The notes beneath the pieces are model-generated. The model was not told where the DNA came from and made no database searches. It saw only the letters and a list, made by a program, of their open reading frames with translations. From positions 1 through 40,147 of the forward strand of contig PUMJ01000104.1 of the NCBI GenBank assembly GCA_003551305.1: DNA of 40,147 nt. The letters run 5' to 3'. The number at the start of each line of letters is the position of its first letter. Within the stretch, counting starts at the first letter, position 1. The DNA comes from Candidatus Brocadiaceae bacterium. GTDB lineage: Bacteria; Planctomycetota; Brocadiia; SM23-32. Positions 33,215 to 40,147 of the stretch are shown one piece after another. Made by a program: the position numbers and the translations under genes.

Positions 33215-34012
33215 ATGGATCACCTGAGTGAACTCGAGAACAAGAGCATCTACATCCTCCGGGAGTCCTACAACCAGTTTGACAACCTCGCCGCCCTGTG
33301 GTCCGTGGGCAAGGACTCCACTACGCTCGTCTGGCTCTGCATGAAGGCATTCTTCGGCGAGATACCTTTCCCCGTCGTCTACATCGACACGGGGTACCAC
33401 TTCCAGGAGATGTACGACTTCCGCGACATGGCCGTGCAAAAGTGGGGGCTGGAATTGATCCTCGCTCGCAACGACAGGGCCCTCGAAGACGGCATGGGCC
33501 CGGAGAGCAAGCTCGCCTGCTGCACCGCCCTGAAGACGCAGGCGCTCAAGGACTGCATCGCCGAACACGGCTTTGACGCCCTGTTGCTGGGCATCCGCCG
33601 CGATGAACACGGCATACGCGCCAAGGAACGCGTCTTCTCCCCCCGCGACCAGCAGTTTCAGTGGGACTACGAGAACCAGCCGCCCGAACTGTGGGACCAG
33701 TACAGCGCCCGCGCCGACGAGGAGACCCACGTGCGCGTCCACCCCCTGCTGCACTGGCGCGAGGTGGACATCTGGCGCTACATCCAGCGCGAGAATCTCG
33801 AGGTCAGCGAGCTTTACTTCGCCCGCGACGGCAAGCGCTATCGCAGCCTCGGTTGCGCCTCATGTTGTGCACCCGTCCCTTCAGAGGCCGCTACCGTCGG
33901 GGACATACTGGCCGAACTGGAGACGACGAGCACATCCGAGCGGGCCGGCCGGGCCCAGGACAAAGAAGACGCCTACACCATGCAGAAACTCCGCGCACTC
34001 GGTTACATGTGA
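33215..34012 (+). CDS. cysD: Sulfate adenylyltransferase subunit 2
   Basis: This 265-residue ATP pyrophosphatase subunit forms adenosine 5'-phosphosulfate (APS) from ATP and sulfate together with the GTPase CysN. The PP-loop [15 protein letters not shown] (S30-x-GKDS) is intact, followed by [50 protein letters not shown] and GCASCCAPV, all CysD-type. It is slightly shorter than E. coli CysD (302). The ATG has no close Shine-Dalgarno (see the hairpin entry). cysN begins seven bases after the stop. No cysH, cysI or cysC is in the window, so the APS may be used for assimilation elsewhere or for sulfation of glycans. PAPS-reductase-type assignment is less likely given the partner gene. Confidence 0.93.
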   Translation: MDHLSELENKSIYILRESYNQFDNLAALWSVGKDSTTLVWLCMKAFFGEIPFPVVYIDTGYHFQEMYDFRDMAVQKWGLELILARNDRALEDGMGPESKLACCTALKTQALKDCIAEHGFDALLLGIRRDEHGIRAKERVFSPRDQQFQWDYENQPPELWDQYSARADEETHVRVHPLLHWREVDIWRYIQRENLEVSELYFARDGKRYRSLGCASCCAPVPSEAATVGDILAELETTSTSERAGRAQDKEDAYTMQKLRALGYM

Positions 34013-34019
34013 GAAACCA

Positions 34020-35261
34020 ATGGACTCCGAGAGCCTTGCATTCGTCCTCGTGGGCCACATAGACCACGGCAAGTCCACGCTTATCGGGCGCCTGCTGCAC
34101 GACACGGACTCCCTGCCCGCCGGTAAGATGGAGGAGATACAGGCCGCCGCCGAGGCCGAAGGTCGCGAGCTGGAGTTCGGTTACATCGTTGACCACCTGA
34201 GCGAAGAGCGCAAACGGGGCATCACGATTGACACAGCTCAGACCTTCTTCACAAGCGACGTTCGCGACTACGTCATCATAGACGCCCCCGGCCACAAGGA
34301 GTTCATCAAGAACATGATCACCGGCGCCTCCCAGGCCGAGGCCGCCGTGGTGATGTGCAGCGTCGCGGAAGGCGTCCAGGAGCAGACTCGACGCCACGCC
34401 TACGTCGTCAAGCTCCTTGGCCTCGAGCAGGTCATCGTCCTGTACAACAAGATGGACCTGGTGGACTACTCCGAGAAACGCTTCGGCGAGGTCAAACGGG
34501 ACATGGACGCCTTTCTGAGCAGACTTGGCGTCACCCCGACTATCGAAGTGCCGGTCAGCGCGAAATGCGGGGACAATATCGCCGCCCGTTTCGACAGGAT
34601 GCCCTGGTATGACGGCCCCACGGCGCTGGAAACGCTGGACCGCCTGAGGAAGATGCCCCCGCCCACCACTAAGCCGCTCCGGTTGCCCATCCAGGACGTT
34701 TACCAGATCGACTCAACGAGCATCGGCGTGGGCCGTATTGAGAGCGGCGTCCTGCAGGCCGGGCAAGAGCTTCACTTCTTGCCGGACGATCGCACGCTCA
34801 CCGTGCGGCAGATACGCAAATACCTTGAGGACGGCGTGGCTAGCGCGGAGGCAGGGGAATGCATCGGCGTCGTGCTGGACGGCCCGACACCCTCCCGGGG
34901 GCAGGTCGGGTGCCCCCTCGAGGATAGGCCGACTCAGACACGGCGCTTCCGCGGTACCACCTTCTGGATGTCGGCGCAGCCGCTGCAGGTCGGCCAGGCC
35001 GATCTGACGTTCAAGTGCGCGACCCAGGAACAGCCATGCACCGTCAGCCGCCTGAACGAGCGGATAGACTCCGGTTCCCTCGAGCACCTGGAAACGGAGG
35101 CCGGACGACTCGATGAGACGGAAGTTGGCGAACTTGTGCTGGAGACGGCCGAGCCGGTCGTCCTGGAGTCCTTCTACGATGTGCGGGAACTGGGCCGCTT
35201 CGTGCTGCTCAAAGGCCACACTGTCGTCGCGGGCGGCATCGTCACCCACACCCAAGACTGA
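34020..35261 (+). CDS. cysN: Sulfate adenylyltransferase subunit 1 (CysN GTPase)
   Basis: This 413-residue GTPase drives APS formation by Cys[10 protein letters not shown] (12-20) is the P-loop, GITIDTAQ switch I, DAPGHKEF the DxxG motif and NKMD the guanine specificity motif; then come elongation-factor-like beta-barrel domains ([18 protein letters not shown]). It lacks the CysC (APS kinase) fusion found in NodQ-type proteins and is shorter than E. coli CysN (475), mostly at the N-terminus. The track shows it in a frame beginning at 33573; the true start is the ATG at 34020, just after the cysD stop. The ribosome binding site is weak, so coupling to cysD is likely. The AlkP-superfamily gene follows after 23 bases. 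Confidence 0.93.
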   Translation: MDSESLAFVLVGHIDHGKSTLIGRLLHDTDSLPAGKMEEIQAAAEAEGRELEFGYIVDHLSEERKRGITIDTAQTFFTSDVRDYVIIDAPGHKEFIKNMITGASQAEAAVVMCSVAEGVQEQTRRHAYVVKLLGLEQVIVLYNKMDLVDYSEKRFGEVKRDMDAFLSRLGVTPTIEVPVSAKCGDNIAARFDRMPWYDGPTALETLDRLRKMPPPTTKPLRLPIQDVYQIDSTSIGVGRIESGVLQAGQELHFLPDDRTLTVRQIRKYLEDGVASAEAGECIGVVLDGPTPSRGQVGCPLEDRPTQTRRFRGTTFWMSAQPLQVGQADLTFKCATQEQPCTVSRLNERIDSGSLEHLETEAGRLDETEVGELVLETAEPVVLESFYDVRELGRFVLLKGHTVVAGGIVTHTQD

Positions 35262-35284
35262 GACTCCCCCCAGAGGAACCACCC

Positions 35285-36586
35285 ATGATTTTCGGGTTCG
35301 GCAAGAGCAAGCGCGTCATCGGCATCGGCCTGGACGGTTTCCCCTATTCGCTGGCCGAGCAGATGATAGACGAGGACGTCATGCCCAACCTGCGCCGGCT
35401 GGCGGTTCAGGGCGAGATGAAGCGCATCAAGAGCGTCTTCCCCACCGTCAGCGGGGTGGCCTGGTCCTCATTCCTGACGGGCAGGAACCCGGCCGAGTTC
35501 GGCGTCTTCGGTTTTGTCGAGCTGACACGTGACTTGGAGCTGACCATCCCCAACTACACGGACCTGAAGTGCGAGACGCTGTGGGAGCGCCTCGACGACG
35601 CCGGCAAGCGCTTCGCGGCCCTCAGCGTGCCCATGACCTACCCCGCGCCGAAGCTGAACGGGTTCCTGGTAAGCGGTTTCCTGGCGCCGGAACTGGACGA
35701 GCGGGCCGTCTCCAACCCCGACGTCCTGAACACCCTGCGCGAGCACAGCTACGAGATTGACATAGACCCCGGCGTCGCCGTCGAGTCGCCCGAGCAGTTC
35801 AAGGAAGACCTGGATCGGGTCAGCAAAGCGCGACAGGAGACCGCCCTCGCCCTGCTGGAAGAGGACGAGGAATGGGACCTGTTCTTCTTGCACGTCATGG
35901 ACACTGACCGCCTCAACCACTTCCTGTGGAAGGGGCGCCGCGGCACGGAAGGCGGCGAGGACGGGTATTTCTGGGACTTCTACTCCCGGCTGGACGGCTT
36001 CCTGGGGCGGGTCATCCAGGCGGTCGGCGGCGAAAGCGAGATACTCATCTGCAGCGACCACGGCTTCTGCGAGCTGAAGTGGGAGGTCCAGCTCAACCGC
36101 TGGCTCAAGAACCAGGGCTACCTCGACTACGAGAATGCCCCGGCGCAGGGTTACAAAGCCATAAAGCCCGGCTCCCGCGCCGTCTCCCTCGTGCCCGGTC
36201 GCATCCACATCCTCCGGGAGGACCGGTGGGATGCCGGCTGCGTGAGCGACAAGGAATACGGGCCATTGCGCAAAGAGATCATGGACAAGCTGCGGGGCAT
36301 CCGCCATCCGGAGAGCGGCGAAGTCGTCTGCAGACAGGTGATGAAGAAGGAAGAAGTCTTCAGTGGACCCCACGCCGACGCAGCCCCCGACATCATAGTG
36401 GACCCCTGCGACGGCTACGATCTGAAGGCGCGACTCGGCGCCGGCCACCTGTTTGAAAAGGGCCCCCGCAGCGGCATGCACACGTACGAGGACGCGATGC
36501 TGCTGACAGGCAGCGGCCTGCGCGCCATCCAGAAGGCTCAGAACATAACCGACGTCGGCCGCCTGATCGCCAAACGCGTTCTCTGA
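35285..36586 (+). CDS. AlkP-superfamily phosphohydrolase (type I phosphodiesterase/COG3379-like)
   Basis: This 433-residue two-metal hydrolase belongs to the alkaline phosphatase superfamily. RVIGIGLDGFPYSL gives the first metal aspartate, FPTVSGVAWSSFLTG holds the nucleophile region (Thr/Ser), FFLHVMDTDRLNHFLW the Asp-x-x-x-His pair, ILICSDHGF the Asp-His pair and SGMHTYEDAML the last metal histidine. The order fits nucleotide pyrophosphatase/phosphodiesterases and COG3379. There is no signal peptide, so it should be cytoplasmic. AGAGGAA lies eight bases before the ATG and it sits 23 bases after cysN, so it probably acts in sulfur or nucleotide metabolism, for example on an APS-type compound or a sugar nucleotide. 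That role is inferred only. Phosphomutase activity is an alternative. Confidence 0.82.
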   Translation: MIFGFGKSKRVIGIGLDGFPYSLAEQMIDEDVMPNLRRLAVQGEMKRIKSVFPTVSGVAWSSFLTGRNPAEFGVFGFVELTRDLELTIPNYTDLKCETLWERLDDAGKRFAALSVPMTYPAPKLNGFLVSGFLAPELDERAVSNPDVLNTLREHSYEIDIDPGVAVESPEQFKEDLDRVSKARQETALALLEEDEEWDLFFLHVMDTDRLNHFLWKGRRGTEGGEDGYFWDFYSRLDGFLGRVIQAVGGESEILICSDHGFCELKWEVQLNRWLKNQGYLDYENAPAQGYKAIKPGSRAVSLVPGRIHILREDRWDAGCVSDKEYGPLRKEIMDKLRGIRHPESGEVVCRQVMKKEEVFSGPHADAAPDIIVDPCDGYDLKARLGAGHLFEKGPRSGMHTYEDAMLLTGSGLRAIQKAQNITDVGRLIAKRVL

Positions 36587-36807
36587 CGTCCCGGCCAGCG
36601 CCACTGGCGTCGGCGTTTTCGTGCTCGGACAGGGCATCCCGTCGGGAGAACTTCCACGCGTAACGCGCAGCATGAGCCTTCCCGTGGCCAGCGCTCCCGC
36701 GCGTTGACATCACTGAGGCGCCGTCAGGCTACCGGGCACAACGGCACTTCTCGATGGTCATCTGCCCGGGGATACGGTCTGGCACGGGATGTGATAAGCC
36801 CCTCCGC
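36587..36807. other. Gene-free spacer after the cysDN operon
   Basis: No ORF with a ribosome binding site is seen. GCGCC-ACT-GGCG with TTTT a few bases later (36598-36620) might be a weak terminator. A TTGACA at 36704-36709 lacks a matching -10 at normal spacing. Confidence 0.4.
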
Positions 36808-36842
36808 TTGACTCCGTTCGATGTATCAGGTAATGTCGAACG
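36808..36842 (+). promoter_or_regulatory. Possible promoter with overlapping operator palindrome, upstream of the antiporter
   Basis: TTGACT (36808-36813), 17 bases, TAATGT (36831-36836). A perfect 7-base inverted repeat, CGTTCGA (36815-36821) and TCGAACG (36836-36842), with 14 bases between, covers the spacer and the start point. This is the geometry of a repressor operator. The leader to the antiporter ATG would be about 140 bases. Confidence 0.35.
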
Positions 36843-36984
36843 ACGGAAGAGGGGATGGAGTCCCCCGGATAACCGCCCTCCTGGCTGATGACTCCTATCG
36901 GTTCAAACTACCGTCGGTCGTGTGCAAAGACCGGATTGACCGGGCCGATGCCGCGAACTGACGAGAAACACCGTGGGAGTCATC

Positions 36985-38253
36985 ATGGCCGTCAGCCTCG
37001 CGGAGATCATCGTACTCGGCCTTATCGCCGATTGGGCCTTCCGCCGTTTGCGCATCCCCGGCCTCATCGGCATGCTGCTGGTGGGCGTGCTGCTCGGTCC
37101 CTACGTGCTGGGCTACCTGGATCCGGACCTGCTGGCCATCGGGCCTGATCTGCGGCTGATAGCGCTGATAGTCATCCTGCTGCGGGTCGGCTTCGAACTC
37201 AGCCGGCAGACGTTGCACCGCGTGGGCGGGCGCGCTTTGCTCCTGGCGTTCATCCCGGCAACCTGCGAAGGGCTGGTCATCACCCTGGCAGGTCCCCCGC
37301 TGCTTGGTTTGACCTACCTCCAGTCGGCTCTTCTGGCAACCGTCCTCGCGGCTGTCTCACCGGCTGTCGTGGTTCCAGCGATGATCCGCTTCATCAAGGA
37401 GCGCAGGGGAGCCGAGAAGGACATACCTTCGATGGTCATGGCGGCCACGTCAGTGGACGACATCTATGTCGTCGTGGTCCATAGCGCGATTCTCGGCCTG
37501 TATGTGGGACACCGGTCCAATCTTGCATGGCAGGCGGTCGGTGTTCCCCTCGCCCTCATACTGGGCGTCGCCGCCGGGCTGGTCATCGGCACATGCCTCT
37601 ACAAGCTGTTCGACCGGTTCGACCCGCGCGCCACAAAGCGGGTGCTGGTTATCCTGGCCTTCTCCATCCTTCTGGTCCGCCTCCAGCCGGTCCTGGCGGC
37701 TCATCACATACCTTTCGCGGGCCTTGTCTCCGCTATGGCCATAGGGTTCGTTATTCTCGAAAAGCGGGAACACATGGCACACGAGATTTCCGCTAAACTG
37801 GCGAGGATATGGGTTCTTGCAGAGATCCTCCTGTTCTCCATGGTGGGAGCACAAGTGAATCTGGGGGTGGCCTGGAGCGCGGGCCTTGCGGGAGCGGCCG
37901 TCATCGCCCTGGGTCTGGTGGGCCGGGGCGCAGGCGTGGTCGCCTGCCTTACCGGAAGCCGGCTCGACATGAAGGAGCGGCTTTTCGTTCTGGTCTCCTA
38001 CTCCCCGAAGGCCACCGTACAGGCCGCCATCGGAGCGGCGCCGCTGATGGCGATGAAGGCAGCCGGCATGGACACCGCCCCCGGCGAAATCATACTGGCG
38101 GTCGCCGTGCTGAGTATAGTCCTGACCGCGCCCGCCGGGGCCTGGGCCATACGCGCTCTGGGGAATCGTGTGCTCAGAGTCGCCCCGGAACACGTGCGGG
38201 ATGCCTATGAAGCAGCCGTCGAGAGCAACCCCGAGGAGGTAAACGGCCTGTGA
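36985..38253 (+). CDS. Cation:proton antiporter (NhaP/KefB-like exchanger)
   Basis: This 422-residue integral membrane protein has about twelve hydrophobic segments of the Na+(K+)/H+ exchanger fold. LRIPGLIGMLLVGVLLGP is the typical N-terminal glycine-rich motif, LLATVLAAVSPAVVVP corresponds to the helix-interruption region, and MAATSVDDIYVVVVHSAI carries paired aspartates like the ion-binding ND/DD motif. No TrkA-N domain is attached. The ATG at 36985 has GGGAG five bases before it; the track's GTG at 36973 is less good. Its stop overlaps the GTG of the next gene by four bases, so the 155-residue protein may be a partner or regulator. Ion specificity is not predictable. Confidence 0.88.
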   Translation: MAVSLAEIIVLGLIADWAFRRLRIPGLIGMLLVGVLLGPYVLGYLDPDLLAIGPDLRLIALIVILLRVGFELSRQTLHRVGGRALLLAFIPATCEGLVITLAGPPLLGLTYLQSALLATVLAAVSPAVVVPAMIRFIKERRGAEKDIPSMVMAATSVDDIYVVVVHSAILGLYVGHRSNLAWQAVGVPLALILGVAAGLVIGTCLYKLFDRFDPRATKRVLVILAFSILLVRLQPVLAAHHIPFAGLVSAMAIGFVILEKREHMAHEISAKLARIWVLAEILLFSMVGAQVNLGVAWSAGLAGAAVIALGLVGRGAGVVACLTGSRLDMKERLFVLVSYSPKATVQAAIGAAPLMAMKAAGMDTAPGEIILAVAVLSIVLTAPAGAWAIRALGNRVLRVAPEHVRDAYEAAVESNPEEVNGL

Positions 38254-38717
38254 ACGCCGGAGACGACATCGTCAATGACAATCAGAGGCGCGCCATCGGC
38301 ATTACCCTGGGCTTGCTGGACGAAGTGCTCTGTCGCATCGAGCAATGGGGTCTGGGGCATCACGCCCGCGGGGTCTTGTACAAAGAACGGAACAACCTGA
38401 CGCCCGCGCAACGCAGGTTCCTGCTTGAGGAAGTGGCACGGCTGAGGAGCACTCTGAAGGAACTGGCGGACCGTCTGACCCTGCCGCGCCAGAGCCGCTC
38501 GGCCACAGACGACATACGGGGCCAGTGTGCCGCCTTTCGCGATCGGCTCCTGGAACTGGAGGGTGGACGATTGAGGGGCTACGGCCAGGTACACCCGGAA
38601 CTTGAAGACCTCCTGGACAAGAGCATCCCCCCGCTTCTGGAAGGAGTCGGGCGAATTGCGCGTTGCGTAACCAGGACTCGCGCATCCGATGAATCCGGCG
38701 GTTGCAACCCGGACTGA
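38250..38717 (+). CDS. Unknown helical protein coupled to the antiporter
   Basis: I do not recognise this 155-residue protein. It begins with a GTG that overlaps the antiporter stop (GTGA), with GAGGAGG about 11 bases upstream, so translation is coupled. It is soluble, mostly helical and charged, with segments such as RRFLLEEVARLRSTLKELADR and PELEDLLDKSIPPLLEGVGR suggesting a helical bundle. It has no signal peptide, membrane segment, metal-binding motif or DNA-binding motif that I can see. The tight coupling suggests a cytoplasmic modulator of the transporter, but an unrelated role is possible. Confidence 0.65.
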   Translation: MNAGDDIVNDNQRRAIGITLGLLDEVLCRIEQWGLGHHARGVLYKERNNLTPAQRRFLLEEVARLRSTLKELADRLTLPRQSRSATDDIRGQCAAFRDRLLELEGGRLRGYGQVHPELEDLLDKSIPPLLEGVGRIARCVTRTRASDESGGCNPD

Positions 38718-39057
38718 CGGCAGCCGCGGCTTAGGTTCTTCCACCTATGGTCCCTGCTGTTCCCGGCAGCCCGGTTGGTCGCCATCGCCCACAACGCCTT
38801 CCGGGGCCTTGGGCAACGGCAGAAGCGCGTTCCCGAGGACTGCTCACGCCGCCTCCGCCCATCGCCAAAGCGTCGACGATGACACGTGCAGCCAGCCCGC
38901 CCGGCCTGATGACGATTTCGTCCCGATCACGGGTCCGGCAGCCAGCTGTGTCCCTGTCCGAGAACAGGTTCACCCAGCCCGCGGTCAAGACGCGTCACGG
39001 ATGCAGACGCCGAGTTCGAGACCGGGCTCCGCTCCCCACAGAGCCGGTCCCGTTAAC
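38718..39057. other. Gene-free spacer before the tRNA
   Basis: Nothing convincing is seen. A minus-strand ORF of 85 codons (38731-38988) and short plus-strand frames have no ribosome binding site or family resemblance. Confidence 0.5.
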
Positions 39058-39085
39058 TTGACACCGGCCCCTGGTTCTCTAAAAT
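39058..39085 (+). promoter_or_regulatory. tRNA-Leu promoter, TTGACA-16-TAAAAT
   Basis: A perfect TTGACA (39058-39063) and TAAAAT (39080-39085, 5/6) stand 16 bases apart. Initiation near 39092 would be about five bases before the mature tRNA 5' end. Confidence 0.7.
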
Positions 39086-39096
39086 ACTGGTGGTGC

Positions 39097-39184
39097 GCGG
39101 ATGTGGCGGAACAGGCAGACGCGCTAGGTTCAGGACCTAGTGGGTGGATAACCCATGGGGGTTCGAATCCCCCCATCCGCACCA
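39097..39184 (+). tRNA. tRNA-Leu (anticodon CAG), CCA encoded
   Basis: The acceptor stem GCGGATG (39097-39103) pairs with CATCCGC (39174-39180). The anticodon stem CTAGG/CCTAG encloses TTCAGGA with anticodon CAG at 39131-39133, reading CUG leucine codons. A long variable arm (GGGTGGATAACCC) is typical of tRNA-Leu, and the T arm shows GGGGGTTCGAATCCCCC. Discriminator A is followed by genomic CCA. Confidence 0.96.
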
Positions 39185-39984
39185 CTTCCCCCCTCTCCTA
39201 TCTCCTTATAGAGCAACGCTTAAGCCCATTGCGTGCCGTCCCTTGCTTCTGCTGTGGCCATTCGCTATCACATGAACCCGGTCGCGTTCGGACACATCTT
39301 GCCCGACTGTCCGCACTGTCAGCGAGGGAATTGGCTGTGCCCGATCCATTCCAGGACGGCAAGGGCGGGCACGATTGAGTCAGTTTTTCCTATGCCGGTC
39401 GCCGGTACAAGCGGTCTACCGGGAGGTGAAACGGCTAATCTGCTGCTTGGTCCTGTGGCGCAGTCTGCTATCCTTGCCCATCGATGATTCCTCAGGAGAT
39501 TCCCCAAAACGGCCACCTCGGTTGGCCTATCTCACGGGAGAATCACCCTTTCCACATCTCCAAGAGCATAACCCCCCTCTGGCCAACCACTTGCCACCCA
39601 ATCCTGCGGTTTCTGGGGAAACTCCTGGATGACTGCTTTGCCAGCCTGCTGCAGCCAGGCAGTAGCATTGTGTGGGTTGGGTGGGGTCGCGCGCTTCTCG
39701 CTTGGGCCGCCCCCCGACAGCGCGAAAGGCGTTGCGCAAGTGGCTGGGGCGCCACCAAGTCGGCAAGCCGGCCAATACTTCTGTGCCGCCTTGGCGCGCG
39801 CCCCAGCACAGAAGCACTACCGCCGCCCTCTTTTTGCCGCGGCCGCGCCTCTTGCAGAAGTGACTTACTGATCTGTGTCCCGGGTCGGAGCGGACGTAAC
39901 GGTAGCCGACAGCGAGGGGCCGGCTGTGGAAGGCGCGCAGGGCGCCATCTTTTGACCCTCGCGGCGGCACCGGGAGGCCGGGAG
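39185..39984. other. About 800 bases without a convincing gene, downstream of tRNA-Leu
   Basis: No ORF here shows a family motif or a good ribosome binding site; the longest plus-strand frame (39484-40011) runs through a promoter and reads like noise. The first half appears less GC-rich than the coding DNA around it. The second half contains nested inverted repeats (see 39743-39814) and smaller hairpins such as GTTTC-TGGG-GAAAC. It may be decayed DNA, a structured RNA locus or an old insertion beside a tRNA; I found no copy of the tRNA 3' end that would mark an attachment site. Confidence 0.4.
39743..39814. repeat. Two mutually exclusive inverted repeats
   Basis: GCTGGGGCGC (39743-39752) is the exact reverse complement of GCGCCCCAGC (39798-39807). 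CTTCTGTGC (39778-39786) is the exact reverse complement of GCACAGAAG (39806-39814). The right arms overlap by two bases, so both helices cannot form fully at once. Confidence 0.65.
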
Positions 39985-40012
39985 TTGACTTCCGGACGCC
40001 GCAGAGCATAAT
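39985..40012 (+). promoter_or_regulatory. Promoter of the amidotransferase gene, TTGACT-16-CATAAT
   Basis: TTGACT (39985-39990, 5/6) and CATAAT (40007-40012, 5/6) are 16 bases apart. Initiation near 40019 gives a leader of about 24 bases, so no attenuator is visible between promoter and gene. Confidence 0.6.
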
Positions 40013-40042
40013 GAGGGTGGTGAAACCCTCCCGGGAGCGACA

Positions 40043-40147
40043 ATGATCGTCATCATAGACAACTACGACTCATTCACGTATAACCTGGTGCAACGGCTGG
40101 GTGAGTTGGGCGCACAGAACATTCACGTCTTCCGCAACGACAAGGTG
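40043..40147 (+). CDS. Glutamine amidotransferase (PabA/TrpG), 3' truncated by window
   Basis: The first 35 codons of a class I glutamine amidotransferase are visible: [20 protein letters not shown] is the classic start of anthranilate/aminodeoxychorismate synthase component II. The protein supplies ammonia from glutamine to TrpE or PabB; the catalytic Cys-His-Glu lie beyond the window. The ATG has GGGAG five bases upstream and a promoter at 39985-40012. PabB is encoded 35 kb away on the other strand, so this gene might serve it, belong to a trp operon, or do both as an amphibolic subunit. Sequence after the window end would decide. Confidence 0.9.
   Translation, partial: MIVIIDNYDSFTYNLVQRLGELGAQNIHVFRNDKV

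Noticed and set aside
38731-38988. 85-codon minus-strand frame before tRNA-Leu
   Set aside because: No good start site or recognisable motif; probably chance.
39484-40043. Plus- and minus-strand frames of 160-175 codons before the amidotransferase gene
   Set aside because: They run across the promoter or mirror each other, have no ribosome binding site and no family motif, and are rich in Arg, Pro, Ser and Cys like non-coding translations.
1-40147. CRISPR array, insertion sequence or prophage
   Set aside because: No regularly spaced repeats, no transposase or integrase frame and no terminal inverted repeats were seen.

Overview
The window is one contiguous, GC-rich bacterial chromosome segment (position of the contig ends unknown). 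No ribosomal RNA is present, so taxonomy rests on gene content. The set of split transketolase, ADP-ribosylglycohydrolase-type hydrolase, several Gfo/Idh/MocA oxidoreductases, a GH106-type glycosidase, an FGly sulfatase, TadG-like proteins and a DUF4175-like/coiled-coil envelope gene trio is most reminiscent of Planctomycetota or neighbouring phyla (Lentisphaerota, Hydrogenedentota and similar). This is inference. Promoters resemble ordinary sigma-70 sites (TTGACA / TATAAT-like) and many genes have GGAGG-type ribosome binding sites, which I used to choose starts.

Layout. 1-3414 (+): a pentose operon (split transketolase, ADP-ribosylglycohydrolase-family hydrolase, RpiB). 3415-3981: a gene-free stretch with hairpins, a back-to-back promoter pair sharing one -10 region, a possible small RNA and an orphan boxA-like element. 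3982-6902 (-): pabB, a clan GH-A glycosidase-like protein and a small unknown protein, with promoter-like sites before pabB and before the glycosidase gene. 7090-8038 (+): a zinc homocysteine S-methyltransferase-type gene. 8289-9329 (-) and 9470-17026 (+): divergent sugar-catabolism genes, where a Gfo/Idh/MocA gene faces a five-gene operon (GH106-like, LytM/M23-like, sulfatase, Gfo/Idh/MocA, beta-propeller GH43-like). None of the five operon proteins has a visible signal peptide, which suggests intracellular breakdown of a sulfated, probably deoxyhexose-containing glycan.

17325-21270 (-): three overlapping envelope genes (DUF4175-like membrane protein, secreted coiled-coil protein, small secreted protein). 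21337-26304 (+): housekeeping operon ribH, nusB-PHP fusion, ftsY, argD, argF. 26453-28620 (+): two tandem TadG-like genes whose 5' parts are nearly identical. 28780-33096 (+): a cation diffusion facilitator and mfd. 33093-36586 (+): cysD, cysN and an AlkP-superfamily (COG3379-like) phosphohydrolase. 36808-38717 (+): a cation:proton antiporter translationally coupled to an unknown helical protein. 39058-39184 (+): tRNA-Leu(CAG) with its own promoter. The rest is about 800 bases without a convincing gene, ending in a promoter and the start of a glutamine amidotransferase (pabA/trpG).

The most notable item is the single ORF joining a complete NusB to a complete PHP phosphoesterase of the YciV/RNase AM type. 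It would physically link rRNA antitermination with rRNA 5'-end maturation (or with pAp recycling). The same window also carries a boxA-like motif with no rRNA gene behind it.
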